A stretch of DNA of 64,000 nucleotides, taken from NCBI GenBank assembly GCA_006226595.1, contig SBGP01000095.1, forward strand, positions 186,001 through 250,000, in the 5' to 3' direction. A model generated the notes under the pieces. The model saw only the letters and a list, made by a program, of their open reading frames with translations. It did not search any database and was not told the origin of the DNA. Positions 16,916 through 26,569 of this stretch are shown here, piece by piece. The position numbers and the translations under genes are program-made. The stretch's first letter is position 1; the number at the start of each line of letters is the position of its first letter. This DNA is from Deltaproteobacteria bacterium. GTDB taxonomy: Bacteria; Myxococcota_A; UBA796; GCA-2862545.

Positions 16916-18514
16916 ATGCCCGCCATGCAGGGCCTGCTCCGCCTCGACTTCATGACGTGCCTCGGCGACGGCGGCTTCGGCGAGGTGTATCGAGCGAAGC
17001 TCACCCTGGATTCCGGCCTCACCTCCGAGGTCGCGGTGAAGCTGCTGCACGAGGAAGTCGACCCCGAGAGTGTCGCCGCGCGGCGGCTACTCGACGAGGC
17101 CCGCCTGCTCTCGGTGCTCAAGCATCCGAACGTGATCCACGTCCGCGACCTCGCGGTGATCGAGGGACGCCTCGCGCTGATCGCCGAGTACGTCGAGGGC
17201 GCCGATCTCGACGTGTGCTGCCGGGTGTGCAAGCCACACATTCCGCTGCGCCCCCAGCTCGAGGTGATCCAGCAGGTCGCCGAGGCGCTCGACGCCGCGT
17301 ACAACGCCCCCGGCCCACAGGGCGAGCCGCTGCGCCTCGTGCATCGCGACATCAAGCCCTCGAACATCCGCATCGGCACCCGCGGCGAGGTCAAGGTCCT
17401 CGACTTCGGCGTGGCCCGCGCGAACATGGACCGCGCCGCGATCACCGCGACCCAGCACATTGTCGGCAGCATGCCCTACCTCGCTCCCGAGCGCTTTCGC
17501 GGTCGGGACACGCACGCTGGCGACGTGTTCGCGCTCGGCTGCTCGCTCTACGAGGGCCTGGCCCACGAGCGCTTCCTGCCCGAAGCCCTCGAGCAGCGCG
17601 AGCGGTTCACCATCGCCGGCCAGCCGGACGCCCACGCCGCCCACCTCGAGGAGAAGCTCGAGAAGGTCTCGTGGCTGCCGTCCGAGCTGCGCACGCTGAT
17701 CCGCGACATGCTCGCCTACGACGCGGAAGACCGACCCACCGCCGCCGAGGTGGCCGAGCGCATCGAAGAGCTCGCGGTCGAGCTCCCCCCGCCGACGCTC
17801 CGCAAGTGGTGTCGCAAGACCGAGTTCCCCGCCGCACGGCCCGTGAAGGTGTCCAGCGGACTCACCGGTCGCACGGTGATGGCCACCCCCTTCAGCCACC
17901 AGGACCTCGGAAGCATGGCGCCGAGCCTGGCCAGTCTACCCCCTGTGCCGGATGCCACACTGGGGGAGCGGCAGCCGACGAGCGAGTCCGGTGCTTACAA
18001 CCGAAGCGCCGTTCTCGGCGGCACCTTCGTCGGATTTGGCACGGCGATGGGCGGCATGCTGTGCCTGGTCGGCGGGCTGGCCGTCGCATGGTTCGCGAGC
18101 CAGCCCGGCGAGGCGGTGCCCGAGCCGAGTGCGGTCGTCGCTCCCGTCCCGGCGCCCGAGCCCGTGGTCGCCCCGGTCGCCGCACCGGAACCCGTCGCCG
18201 AGCCCGCCCCCGTCGTCGCGGTCGCCTCTCCAGACCCGGAGCCAGTCGCCGCGCCCGCACCCGTGGCCGCGCGCCCGAAGCCCGCACCCGCGCCGACGCC
18301 CTCCGGCGGTCAGGTCACGGTCGAGGGCGCCGAGCGCGTGTACTTCGTCGATGCCAACGGGCGACACCCCGCGGGCCGCGTGCCCGCCGGCAGCTACGAC
18401 ATCATCGCGTTCTTCCACGATCAGCCCGTGACCGCCGGCTCCATCGAGGTCGCCGACGGCGCCGAGATCAAGGTCGTGTGCTACCCGAAGATGCTCGTCT
18501 GCGTCGAACGGTAA
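16916..18514 (+). CDS. Ser/Thr protein kinase with one transmembrane segment and PEGA-like tail
   Basis: The protein has 532 residues from the ATG at 16916; a second in-frame ATG at 16925 is equally plausible. The kinase domain (about 15-285) has LGDGGFGEVYRA, Lys42, VHRDIKPSN (His143) and LDFGVARA, so it should be active. A proline-poor linker leads to one hydrophobic segment (about residues 364-389), then a long Pro-Ala-Val-Glu stretch and a C-terminal domain of about 70 residues (VTVEGAERVYFVDANGRH) resembling PEGA-type periplasmic modules. The kinase would face the cytoplasm and the tail the periplasm. Its last 47 bases overlap the end of the convergent TSP3 gene. Confidence 0.88.
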   Translation: MPAMQGLLRLDFMTCLGDGGFGEVYRAKLTLDSGLTSEVAVKLLHEEVDPESVAARRLLDEARLLSVLKHPNVIHVRDLAVIEGRLALIAEYVEGADLDVCCRVCKPHIPLRPQLEVIQQVAEALDAAYNAPGPQGEPLRLVHRDIKPSNIRIGTRGEVKVLDFGVARANMDRAAITATQHIVGSMPYLAPERFRGRDTHAGDVFALGCSLYEGLAHERFLPEALEQRERFTIAGQPDAHAAHLEEKLEKVSWLPSELRTLIRDMLAYDAEDRPTAAEVAERIEELAVELPPPTLRKWCRKTEFPAARPVKVSSGLTGRTVMATPFSHQDLGSMAPSLASLPPVPDATLGERQPTSESGAYNRSAVLGGTFVGFGTAMGGMLCLVGGLAVAWFASQPGEAVPEPSAVVAPVPAPEPVVAPVAAPEPVAEPAPVVAVASPDPEPVAAPAPVAARPKPAPAPTPSGGQVTVEGAERVYFVDANGRHPAGRVPAGSYDIIAFFHDQPVTAGSIEVADGAEIKVVCYPKMLVCVER

Positions 18515-21500
18515 GCAGCGGCAGCAGCAGCCACGCCGTCCACCCCGAGCCCGCGCTGTCGCAGCTGCAGTAGGGCCGCGGTTCGGTCGGCATCGTCGGC
18601 GCCGTGTCGAAGGTGTCGCCGCTGTCGGCGTCGGTGTCGGCGTCGGTGTCCGTGTCCGCGTCGGTGTCCGTGTCCGTATCCGTGTCGGTATCGGTATCCG
18701 TGTCCGCGTCGGTGTCCGACTCCTCGCGGACGCAGTCCGGGTCGTCGAGATCGAAGAGCCCATCGAGGTCGTTGTCGAGCCCGTCGTCGCAGTCCTCGGG
18801 GCAGCCCTCGCCATTGGTGTCGAGGGCGATGTCGTAGGTACCGACGGCGCCCGTGCTCGCCTCGACGGCGACGTAGTAGGTCGTACCCGCGAGCCCGTAG
18901 AACGTGAGCGTGGTGGTGTCCCCGGTGCCGGTGGTCCACGCGAGGCAGTCCCGCCCGTCGCACGTGTCGTCGACCAGCGCCAGGCTGTGCGGCGTCGTCG
19001 CGTTGGACACGCGCACGGTGAGCGTGCCGTCGCGCACGGCGAGCAGCTCGTAGACGTTCTCCGGGTTCGGCTGCAGGCGCTCGACCCCGTCGTTCGCGGA
19101 CCCGCAGTCGTAGAAGTCGAGCACGTTGGCCGCACTCGCGGTCGTGTCCTGCAGGTCGACGGTGCAGTCCAGCACCGCGGCGACATCGGTGAGCGGGTCG
19201 CAGGCCACCGGGCAGGCGACGGTGAGGTCGACGGTGTAGGCGCCGGTCCCGGCATCGTCGACGGTGACCAGCGCGCCGCTGCCGTCACTCACCCAGCTCA
19301 CCTCCTCCCAGCCGGAGTCGGTCTCCGAGGCATCGAGGCAGGTCGCGTTGCTGCTCGAACCGCAGCCACCGCCATTCGCGTACAGCACCAGGTCGTGGTT
19401 CAGCGTCGGTCCCTCGGCGATGACGAGGACCTCGGCGTCGGCCGGGGCGACGACCTCGGCGACCGCGTCGAGGCCGCCGTGGGTGGCGCCGGCGCAGGCG
19501 TTGTTCGCGTAGTCACCCGTGCTCACCGCGAACGCAGGTACGAAGTCGCCGCAGGCGAGCTGCAGGTCGATGACCGGGCAATCGCAGGCCGCGGCTCCGG
19601 CGCACTCGCTGTCGTCGCAGTCGACGAGCCCGTCGCCGTCGTTGTCGAGCCGATCCGAGCAGGTGTGCTCGGTGTCGCAGGCATCGCCAACCCCGTTGAG
19701 GTCGACGTCCTCCTGGTCATTGGCGACGTCCGGGCAGTTGTCGAGGCCGCAGGTGCTCGCCGGAAAGCCCGGGTCGGCGGCGCCGTCGCCGTCAGTGTCG
19801 GTGCACGGGTCGCAGGCGTCGCCCACGCCGTCGCCATCGAGGTCCGCCTGGGTGTCGTTGGCGGCCGAGGGGCAGTTGTCGACGGTGTTCGCGACGGTGC
19901 AGCCGCTGCGGTCGAAGCTGCCCGGGTCGCCGTAGCCATCCGCGTCGGAGTCCGTGCACGCGTCGCAGGCGTCGCCGATGCCGTCGACATCCGCATCCTG
20001 TTGGCCCGGGTTGGCCACACTCGCGCAGTTGTCGACGCCGCACTGGTTCGCGAAGCCCGGGTCGCCACGGCCGTCGCCGTCGCTGTCGGTACAGGTGTCG
20101 CAGGCATCGCCGATGCCGTCCGCGTCGGTGTCCGCCTGGGTCGGGTTCGCGAGGGACGGGCAGTTGTCGGCCTCGGTGGTCGAGGTGCAGCCGATGAGCA
20201 GGCCGGTGGCGTCGCCGTAACCATCGCCGTCCGCGTCGGTGCAGTCGTCGCAGGCATCCCCGGCCCCATCGCCGTCGCTGTCTGCCTGCTGCGGGTTCGC
20301 GTCGATCGGGCAGTTGTCCAGCGCACACACGCTTGCCGGGAAGCCCGCGTCACCGAAGCCGTCGCCGTCGAAGTCGGTGCAGGTGTCGCAGGCATCGCCA
20401 CGGGCGTCGCCGTCGGTGTCGTCCTGGTCGACGTTCGCGACCGTCGGGCAGTTGTCCGCCACGACGGTGCTTCCCGAGCAGCCCGAGAGGTCGGTGCCGA
20501 TACCGAAGCCGTCCGCATCCGCGTCCACGCAGGTATCGCGTCCATCGCAGATCCCGTCCACGTCGGCATCGGCGAGGGTCTCGTCGATGGCCCCGTCCCC
20601 GTCGTTGTCGAGGCCGTCGCAGATCTCCCCCGAGTCGCAGACGTTGCCCTCACCATCGCCGTCGTCGTCCGCCTGGTCGGCGTTGGGCACGGTCGGGCAG
20701 TTGTCGGTGTCGGTCGTGCTTCCCGGGCAGCCGGTGATCGGCAGGCCCGGCGAGCCGAAACCATCCTCGTCGGGATCGGTGCAGCCGTCGCAGGCGTCGC
20801 CGATGCCGTCGCCATCCGCGTCGGCCTGGTCGGGGTTCTCGGTGAACTGGCAGTTGTCGGCCACCGTCGTCGAGCCCACACACGCACTCAGGTCGAGTCC
20901 TGGCGATCCGAAGCCGTCGAGGTCGGGGTCGGTACAGCCGTCACAGGCGTCGCCGAGCAGGTCGCCATCGCGATCGGACTGGTCGGCGTTCACCGTGTTC
21001 GGGCAGTTGTCGACCGGACAACTGTTCGCCGCGAAGCCCGGGTCTCCCGCGCCGTCGCCGTCGGAGTCGGTGCAGGTGTCGCACACGTCGCCCTTGCCGT
21101 CGCCATCGGCATCGGCCTGGCTCGCGTTGGTGAGGCTCGGGCAGTTGTCGATCGGGCAGGTCGTCGCCGGGTAGCCCGCGGTGCCGTAGCCATCGAGGTC
21201 AGGATCGGTGCAGGGATCGACGCAGTCCGCGATGCCGTCGCCATCGGTGTCGGTGAAGCCCTGGTCGACCTGGCCATCCCCGTCGTTGTCGATGCCGTCG
21301 CACTCCTCGACGTCGCAGGCGTTGCCGATGCCGTCGGCATCGTTGTCGGCCTGGGTGATGTTGAAGGTGTCCGGGCAGTTGTCGGCGGCGGTGTTGGCGA
21401 GACAACCGGAGTAGTCGAAGCCGGCGTCCCCCCAGCCGTCACCGTCGCTGTCGGTGCAGGTGTCGCAGAGATCACCGAGGCCGTCGCCATCCTCGTCGTC

Positions 21501-24500
21501 CTGAGGACCGGAGACGTCGGGGCAGGTATCGCGAATGCACAGGTTCGCCGGGTAGCCGGGGTTGCCGTAGCCGTCGGCATCGGTGTCGGTGCAGGTGTCG
21601 ACACAGTCCGCCACGCCATCGGCATCCGCGTCCGGGAAGGTCTCGTCGACGGCGCCGTCGCCGTCGTTGTCGGCCCCGTCGCAGCTCTCGGCGTCGCACA
21701 CGTCGCCGACGCCATCTCGGTCGGTGTCGCGCTGGTTGGCGTTCGCCTGGACCGGGCAGTTGTCCGTGGTGCACAGGTTGGCGGCGTAGCCGGGGTTGCC
21801 GTAGCCGTCGCGGTCCGTGTCGGTGCACGTGTCGCACACGTCGCCGTCGCCGTCGCCGTCGGCATCGTCCTGGGAGGCGTTGGTGCTCGACGGGCAGTTG
21901 TCGCAGGCGTCGCCGTAGACGTCGCTGTCGCCGTTGGCCTGGTCGTCGTTGGCCACGGCCACACAGTTGTCGCAGGCATCGCCCCAGGCGTCCCCGTCGT
22001 CGTTCGCTTGCGAGGCATTGGGCGTGTCCGGGCAGTTGTCGCAGGCATCGGGGTCGCCGTCGGCGTCGCGGTCGGCGTCATCATCGCCCTCGGGGCATAC
22101 GTCGGTCGCGCAGGTCGTCACCCCGGTGACCACGAGCTCGGCATAGCCGTCGCCGTCGACATCGGTGCACGCATCGCACGCGTCACCGGCGCCATCCTGA
22201 TCGGTGTCGGCCTGCTCGGCATCGGACACCGCCGGGCAAACGTCACAGGCCGTGCCGATGCCATCCGCGTCCGGGTCCGCCTGGGACGCGTTCGCATCGT
22301 CCACGCAGTTGTCGCATGCGTCGCCGACCCCGTCGCCGTCGCCATCCGCCTGGTCCTGATTGGCGACGAGCGGGCAGTTGTCGAGGCAGTCGGGGATGGT
22401 GTCGCCGTCCGCACTCAGCGCGTCGTCCACGCCGGAGCACACATCGAGCGGGCACGTCGTCACCCCGAGCACCTCGAGGTCCGCGAAGCCATCGCCGTCG
22501 GTGTCGGTGCACGTATCGCAGGCATCGCCGCCTGAGGTCGCGGTCGCGTCGCCATCGGCGTCGGCCTGATCCGCGTTCGCCGCGGACGGGCAGTTGTCGC
22601 AGGCATCACCCACACCGTCGCCGTCGTCATCGGCTTGATCGGCATTCGCGGTGGTCGGGCAGTTGTCGCACTCGTCGGGCACGCCATCCGCGTCGCCATC
22701 GCTGCTCGCGACGGCATCGTTGCAGTCGGTGCCCCCGCAGGCCACCGCGTCGAAGCCGTCGTTGTCGGCGTCGCAGCCGCCGCACTCGGGCTGGTCGGTG
22801 CACGCCGCATCCGCGCAGTTCGACGCCTGGGCGCAGTCCACCGGGCACGCGCCGGCACCGAGGCTCGTCACCTCGAGGTCGAAGCTCGCATCACCGCCGA
22901 TGCCCTCGACGACGACGTAGTAGGTGCGGCCCTCGGTCGCGGTGAAGGTCACCGACTCGGGCGAGGTCCCGGCCAGCGCGCTGTGCGCGACGGTGCTGTC
23001 GAAGCGACAGGCGGCCTCGAGCACGAACAGGTCGAGGTTCGTGCTCATGCCGGACAGGCCCAGGGTCACGCTGCCGGTGGCCTGCGGCGCGAACGTGTAG
23101 ATGCGCTCGTTGCCCGGCTGGAAGCGATCGGCGAAGTCGATGGCTCCGCCCTGGCGGTAGTAGTCGTTGTCGTTGCCACCCCCGGTGGTCGTGCCCGAGA
23201 TGGCCGTCGCGCACGACAGGGCGCCGTCGACGTCGCCGGAGCAGTCGTCCGCCGGGCACGCCGCGCCCACACTCACCGCGTAGTTCGTGTCCGTGGCCGC
23301 ATCGACGACCGCGAACAGCGGGCCCGGATCGCTGCTCTCGAGGTGGGTGCTGCCCTCCTCGACACAGGTCTCCCACTCCCAGCAGGAATCCGCGAGCAGC
23401 GCCGTGGTCAGGCTGACCGAGGCGTCCGCGTCGACGACGAGCACCTCGCCCGCCCCCGGCGTCGGCATCGTCAGCGTCAGGTCCGATCCCGCCAGGGAAC
23501 CCGTTCCGCAGTGCTCGCTCCACGCCGCGGCCGTCGCGGTGCCGGTGAAGATCTCGCCGCAACCGAGGCTGTCTTCGCTGACCGCGCATCCCGCGCACGA
23601 GGGCTCGGCGGAGCAGTCCTCGTCGTGGCAGTCCGCCGCACCGTCGCCGTCGTTGTCGACGGTGTCGGTGCAGCTCTCGGCGTCGCACGCATCGCCGACG
23701 CCGTCGCCATCGGTGTCGGTCTGGTCGTCGTTGTCGACCGCGGGGCAGTTGTCGCAGGCATCCGGGGCCGCATCCCCGTCCGCGTTCAGCGCGTCGTCGT
23801 AGCCCGCGCAGGTATCGGTCGGGCAGGTCGTCGCGCTGTTGACGAGGTCCGCGAAGCCGTCGCCATCGGTGTCGGTGCACGGGTCGCACACGTCGCCGAC
23901 GACATCGCCGTCGTCGTCGGACTGATCGGCGTTCGCGGTGGCGGCGCAGTTGTCACAGGCATCGCCGACGCCGTCGGCGTCACCGTCGTCCTGGGTTCCG
24001 TTCGCGGCGGAGACACAGTTGTCGCAGGCATCGCCGACGTCATCGCCGTCCGTGTCGGTCTGAGCGACGTTGTGCACGCCATCGCAGTTGTCGCAAGCAT
24101 CGGGGAGGCCGTCGCCATCGGGGTCGTTGCCCGCCGTGTTCGCTTGGGTCGGGCAGTTGTCCTCCTCGCAGACGTTGGCGATGTAGCCGGGGTCGCCGAG
24201 GCCGTCGTCGTCGGTGTCGGTGCACGGGTCGCACACGTCGCCGACGTCGTCACCATCGGCGTCGGCCTGGTCGGCATTCGCGAGCGCGGCGCAGTTGTCG
24301 CAGCTGTCGCCCACGTCGTCGCTGTCGGCGTCGGCCTGGTCCGCGTTGACGATGCCGGCGCAGTTGTCGCAGTCGTCGGGCACGCCGTCCGCATCCGCAT
24401 CCGCCGCGTCGTCGTAGCCCTCGCACACGTCGCAGCTGTTGCCGAAGCCATCGGCATCCCCGTCGAGCTGGGAGGGATTCGCGGTCGACGGACAGTTGTC

Positions 24501-25712
24501 GCACAGGTCGCCGTAGCCGTCCGAGTCCTTGTCGTCCTGATCGGCGTTGGCGACGCCGGGGCAGTTGTCGCAGGCATCGGGGATGCCGTCGCCATCGGCG
24601 TCATCCGTGTCGTCGTAGCCGTCGCAAACGTCGAGGCAGTCGTTGACCCCGTCGCCGTCGGCATCGCCATACGCCTCGTCGATGTCACCGTCGAGGTCGT
24701 TGTCGACGCCGTCGCAGGCATCGCTGCACGACTCGTCGACGGTGCCGTCTCCGTCGTCGTCGGCGAGGTCACACCCATCCGCGCAGTTCGGGGCCCGGTC
24801 GCACAGCGACGCCTCGGCGCAGTCGATCAGCCCGTTGCCGTCGTCGTCCGCGCCGTTGTTGCAGTCCTCGAGGCAAGCCTGGCCGGCACCCTCGGACAGG
24901 GTCAGCGTGAAGTCCCCCGGGCCCGCGACGTGCTCGACGACCACGAAGTAGGTCTCGCCGGCGGTGAGGGTCGCCGTGACCTCCTTGACCCCGGTCGCCG
25001 AGGAGAAGTCCGAGGCCAGGCAGTCGAAGCTGCTTCCCGACACCGGGAGCAGGGCGACGGCGACGTCCGAGGTGTCGCCGTCAACGGTGAACGTGAGCGG
25101 ACCGGTGGACGGCGCCCGGAAGCGGCCGACCCACTCGTCGCCGGTCCCCGTGAGCATGCCGCCGTCCGCACAGCGGTAGCCCTCGAGCGCATCGAAGGTG
25201 CCGGCGGAGGTGCTCGCCGAGCGCTCGTCGGCGGTGCAGTTGATGTCGACGTCCGGGTCGACCAGGGTGCGCTCGCACCACACGTCGACCGTGTAGGCCT
25301 GGGCGGCGGACTTGTCCTGCTCGAGCACGAGGAACAGCTCGCCGGTGACGTCGGTGCCGTCCCAGCCGCCCTTGCCGTCGATGATCGTGCTCGTCTCGCC
25401 GTCGTCCTCACAGGAGCGCGCGAGGTCGACGCCGCACTCGCCGGACTGGGCGTACAGGAACATCTCGTGGCTCGGCGTGCCCCCCGCGGGGGTCGCCTCG
25501 ATGTGGACCTGGCCCCCCGCACCATCGAGCTCGGTGATCGAGAAGGTGGTGTCGACCTCGGTGCCCGCCGGCGACTTGAACCCGCACGCCACGTGGTTCG
25601 TGTAGTTGCTGACGAGCGGCGCGACGATGTCGACCCCGCTGTTGCACGGGAGCGCCTGGTCGTAGCCACAGGCCGCGGCCGGGTTCACGAGGGCGAGGAG
25701 CAGGGACAGCAT
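18468..25712 (-). CDS. Giant secreted thrombospondin type 3 repeat protein with MYXO-CTERM-like tail
   Basis: This 2414-residue protein starts at an ATG one base overlapped with the stop of the upstream gene (TGATG); the start gives a proper signal peptide (MLSLLLALVNPAAACG). Order: Cys-containing N-terminal domains (PPC-like), a first TSP3 block, a PPC-like insert, a much longer second TSP3 block with about 28 DNC-type calcium-binding units overall (pattern CDNCP-N-ADQ-D-D-DG-GD), two further PPC-like domains, an Asp-Thr/Asp-Ala spacer, then CSCDSAGSGWTAWLLLPLL and RRRR. This resembles the MYXO-CTERM anchor (Cys motif, hydrophobic helix, Arg cluster) but continues ten residues further. It is probably calcium-stabilised, exported and surface-anchored. 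It could be an adhesin or matrix protein; the ligand is unknown. Confidence 0.9.
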   Translation of the reverse strand: MLSLLLALVNPAAACGYDQALPCNSGVDIVAPLVSNYTNHVACGFKSPAGTEVDTTFSITELDGAGGQVHIEATPAGGTPSHEMFLYAQSGECGVDLARSCEDDGETSTIIDGKGGWDGTDVTGELFLVLEQDKSAAQAYTVDVWCERTLVDPDVDINCTADERSASTSAGTFDALEGYRCADGGMLTGTGDEWVGRFRAPSTGPLTFTVDGDTSDVAVALLPVSGSSFDCLASDFSSATGVKEVTATLTAGETYFVVVEHVAGPGDFTLTLSEGAGQACLEDCNNGADDDGNGLIDCAEASLCDRAPNCADGCDLADDDGDGTVDESCSDACDGVDNDLDGDIDEAYGDADGDGVNDCLDVCDGYDDTDDADGDGIPDACDNCPGVANADQDDKDSDGYGDLCDNCPSTANPSQLDGDADGFGNSCDVCEGYDDAADADADGVPDDCDNCAGIVNADQADADSDDVGDSCDNCAALANADQADADGDDVGDVCDPCTDTDDDGLGDPGYIANVCEEDNCPTQANTAGNDPDGDGLPDACDNCDGVHNVAQTDTDGDDVGDACDNCVSAANGTQDDGDADGVGDACDNCAATANADQSDDDGDVVGDVCDPCTDTDGDGFADLVNSATTCPTDTCAGYDDALNADGDAAPDACDNCPAVDNDDQTDTDGDGVGDACDAESCTDTVDNDGDGAADCHDEDCSAEPSCAGCAVSEDSLGCGEIFTGTATAAAWSEHCGTGSLAGSDLTLTMPTPGAGEVLVVDADASVSLTTALLADSCWEWETCVEEGSTHLESSDPGPLFAVVDAATDTNYAVSVGAACPADDCSGDVDGALSCATAISGTTTGGGNDNDYYRQGGAIDFADRFQPGNERIYTFAPQATGSVTLGLSGMSTNLDLFVLEAACRFDSTVAHSALAGTSPESVTFTATEGRTYYVVVEGIGGDASFDLEVTSLGAGACPVDCAQASNCADAACTDQPECGGCDADNDGFDAVACGGTDCNDAVASSDGDADGVPDECDNCPTTANADQADDDGDGVGDACDNCPSAANADQADADGDATATSGGDACDTCTDTDGDGFADLEVLGVTTCPLDVCSGVDDALSADGDTIPDCLDNCPLVANQDQADGDGDGVGDACDNCVDDANASQADPDADGIGTACDVCPAVSDAEQADTDQDGAGDACDACTDVDGDGYAELVVTGVTTCATDVCPEGDDDADRDADGDPDACDNCPDTPNASQANDDGDAWGDACDNCVAVANDDQANGDSDVYGDACDNCPSSTNASQDDADGDGDGDVCDTCTDTDRDGYGNPGYAANLCTTDNCPVQANANQRDTDRDGVGDVCDAESCDGADNDGDGAVDETFPDADADGVADCVDTCTDTDADGYGNPGYPANLCIRDTCPDVSGPQDDEDGDGLGDLCDTCTDSDGDGWGDAGFDYSGCLANTAADNCPDTFNITQADNDADGIGNACDVEECDGIDNDGDGQVDQGFTDTDGDGIADCVDPCTDPDLDGYGTAGYPATTCPIDNCPSLTNASQADADGDGKGDVCDTCTDSDGDGAGDPGFAANSCPVDNCPNTVNADQSDRDGDLLGDACDGCTDPDLDGFGSPGLDLSACVGSTTVADNCQFTENPDQADADGDGIGDACDGCTDPDEDGFGSPGLPITGCPGSTTDTDNCPTVPNADQADDDGDGEGNVCDSGEICDGLDNDGDGAIDETLADADVDGICDGRDTCVDADADGFGIGTDLSGCSGSTVVADNCPTVANVDQDDTDGDARGDACDTCTDFDGDGFGDAGFPASVCALDNCPIDANPQQADSDGDGAGDACDDCTDADGDGYGDATGLLIGCTSTTEADNCPSLANPTQADTDADGIGDACDTCTDSDGDGRGDPGFANQCGVDNCASVANPGQQDADVDGIGDACDACTDSDADGYGDPGSFDRSGCTVANTVDNCPSAANDTQADLDGDGVGDACDPCTDTDGDGAADPGFPASTCGLDNCPDVANDQEDVDLNGVGDACDTEHTCSDRLDNDGDGLVDCDDSECAGAAACDCPVIDLQLACGDFVPAFAVSTGDYANNACAGATHGGLDAVAEVVAPADAEVLVIAEGPTLNHDLVLYANGGGCGSSSNATCLDASETDSGWEEVSWVSDGSGALVTVDDAGTGAYTVDLTVACPVACDPLTDVAAVLDCTVDLQDTTASAANVLDFYDCGSANDGVERLQPNPENVYELLAVRDGTLTVRVSNATTPHSLALVDDTCDGRDCLAWTTGTGDTTTLTFYGLAGTTYYVAVEASTGAVGTYDIALDTNGEGCPEDCDDGLDNDLDGLFDLDDPDCVREESDTDADTDTDTDTDTDTDTDADTDTDADTDADSGDTFDTAPTMPTEPRPYCSCDSAGSGWTAWLLLPLLTVRRRRASSGSTRP
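18624..18720. repeat. Hexamer repeat encoding Asp-Thr/Asp-Ala spacer of TSP3 protein
   Basis: GTCGGT/GTCCGT/GTCGGC/GTATCC-type hexamers run in tandem and encode alternating Asp-Thr and Asp-Ala just before the C-terminal anchor. The unit and codon choice match the tract at 850-975 in an unrelated lipoprotein. Confidence 0.85.
19610..22785. repeat. Long thrombospondin type 3 repeat block (DNA-level degenerate repeats)
   Basis: Degenerate units of about 75-130 bases built on phrases such as gggcagttgtcgcaggcatc and ccgtcgccatcg recur on the plus strand and encode calcium-binding Asp/Cys repeats on the minus strand. They are coding repeats of the giant protein, not an independent element. Confidence 0.85.
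23600..24720. repeat. Shorter thrombospondin type 3 repeat block
   Basis: Nine DNC-type units of the same kind as in the longer block, separated from it by about 800 bases that encode a PPC-like domain. The two blocks share near-identical phrases, as expected from past unequal recombination. Confidence 0.8.
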
Positions 25713-26569
25713 CAGAAGCGCCCCTCGACGTGGATGCCCCGCGCGAAGAGCACGCCGCCGGCGCCGAGCAGCACGGCTGCCCCCGCACCGAAGCCGGCGG
25801 CCTGGTTGCGAGGCGAGGCGACCGTGCGCTGGAAGCTGGCTTCGGCCGCAAGGGGGTCCTGGTCGAAGGCGTCGAGGTACTCCGTGTACCCGGCTCGCGA
25901 CCGGGCGAACTGCACGCCCGCAACCGCGCCGAGCACCACCCCGGAGGCCACGAGACTCACGCCGGCCACCGGAGGACGCGCCTTGTGCGTCGTGGTCGAC
26001 ACCACCGGCGCGGGGATCGGCTCGGGAGCGGGAGGCGCGGGGAGCGCGTACTCCGGGAGCGCCTGCGAGGGACCGACAAACACGGTCTGTGCGGCATCGC
26101 CGCCGAGGTGCTGAAACACCGTTGGACTGCCATCGACCCGGATGCGGTCGGCCTGACCGTCGAGGTACAGCGCTCCAGCGGCCGGGGCGGCGAGCTCGGC
26201 GGACGCCCCCTGCTCGACCGCGGCGTCGTAGACCTCGCGGACCTGGTGACGAGCCGGAAGCAGGCTGGTTGGCCACGTGTAGGCGCCATCGAGGCGCTTG
26301 GCGACCGCGAAGTGCGCCTGGGCTGCGCCCTCGTCCCGCTCGAGGAACTGCCGAAGGCCCTCGAGGCGGTGCAACCGCGCGGCGGTGGGCGGGGCGATGG
26401 GCTCGGCAAGACACGGAAGGGCCGCGCGGGTCTGGTCGACCTCGCTTGCGAAGGCCTCGGCGTCGAAGCGACCGAAAGCCTCTTCGGCCCGCGTCAGCCC
26501 CTCATCGACGGCAGCGCTGGTGAGGCCGTCCTCGCACCCGAAGGCGAGAGCGGCGAGCAGCGGCAGCAT
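25712..26569 (-). CDS. Exported/membrane protein of unknown function, upstream partner of TSP3 gene
   Basis: This 285-residue protein starts with a short hydrophobic leader (MLPLLAALAFGCEDG; the Cys is not in a perfect lipobox). Residues about 15-135 are helical and contain a TPR-like pattern, then follows an Ala/Pro-rich linker with the segment PAPPAPEPIPAP, and two hydrophobic helices (about 205-225 and 258-278). I recognise no family. Its TGA overlaps the ATG of the TSP3 gene by one base, so the two are translated together. It may help in export or anchoring of the giant protein. The gene is divergent from the YqiJ/flotillin pair. Confidence 0.75.
   Translation of the reverse strand: MLPLLAALAFGCEDGLTSAAVDEGLTRAEEAFGRFDAEAFASEVDQTRAALPCLAEPIAPPTAARLHRLEGLRQFLERDEGAAQAHFAVAKRLDGAYTWPTSLLPARHQVREVYDAAVEQGASAELAAPAAGALYLDGQADRIRVDGSPTVFQHLGGDAAQTVFVGPSQALPEYALPAPPAPEPIPAPVVSTTTHKARPPVAGVSLVASGVVLGAVAGVQFARSRAGYTEYLDAFDQDPLAAEASFQRTVASPRNQAAGFGAGAAVLLGAGGVLFARGIHVEGRF

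Noticed and set aside
19610-24720. Regularly repeated DNA resembling a CRISPR-like or satellite array
   Set aside because: Repeats are degenerate, in frame and explained as thrombospondin type 3 coding units; no constant repeat with unique spacers and no cas genes.
18987-26114. Plus-strand frames of 1159-1182 codons across the TSP3 gene that look like repetitive membrane proteins
   Set aside because: Their periodicity is the mirror of the Asp/Cys repeats on the minus strand; no signal peptide or ribosome site fits, and the minus strand gives a recognised family.
25713-26414. N-terminal extension of the TSP3 protein to 26414
   Set aside because: The extension runs out of frame through the upstream gene, has low-complexity composition and would place the signal peptide inside the chain.
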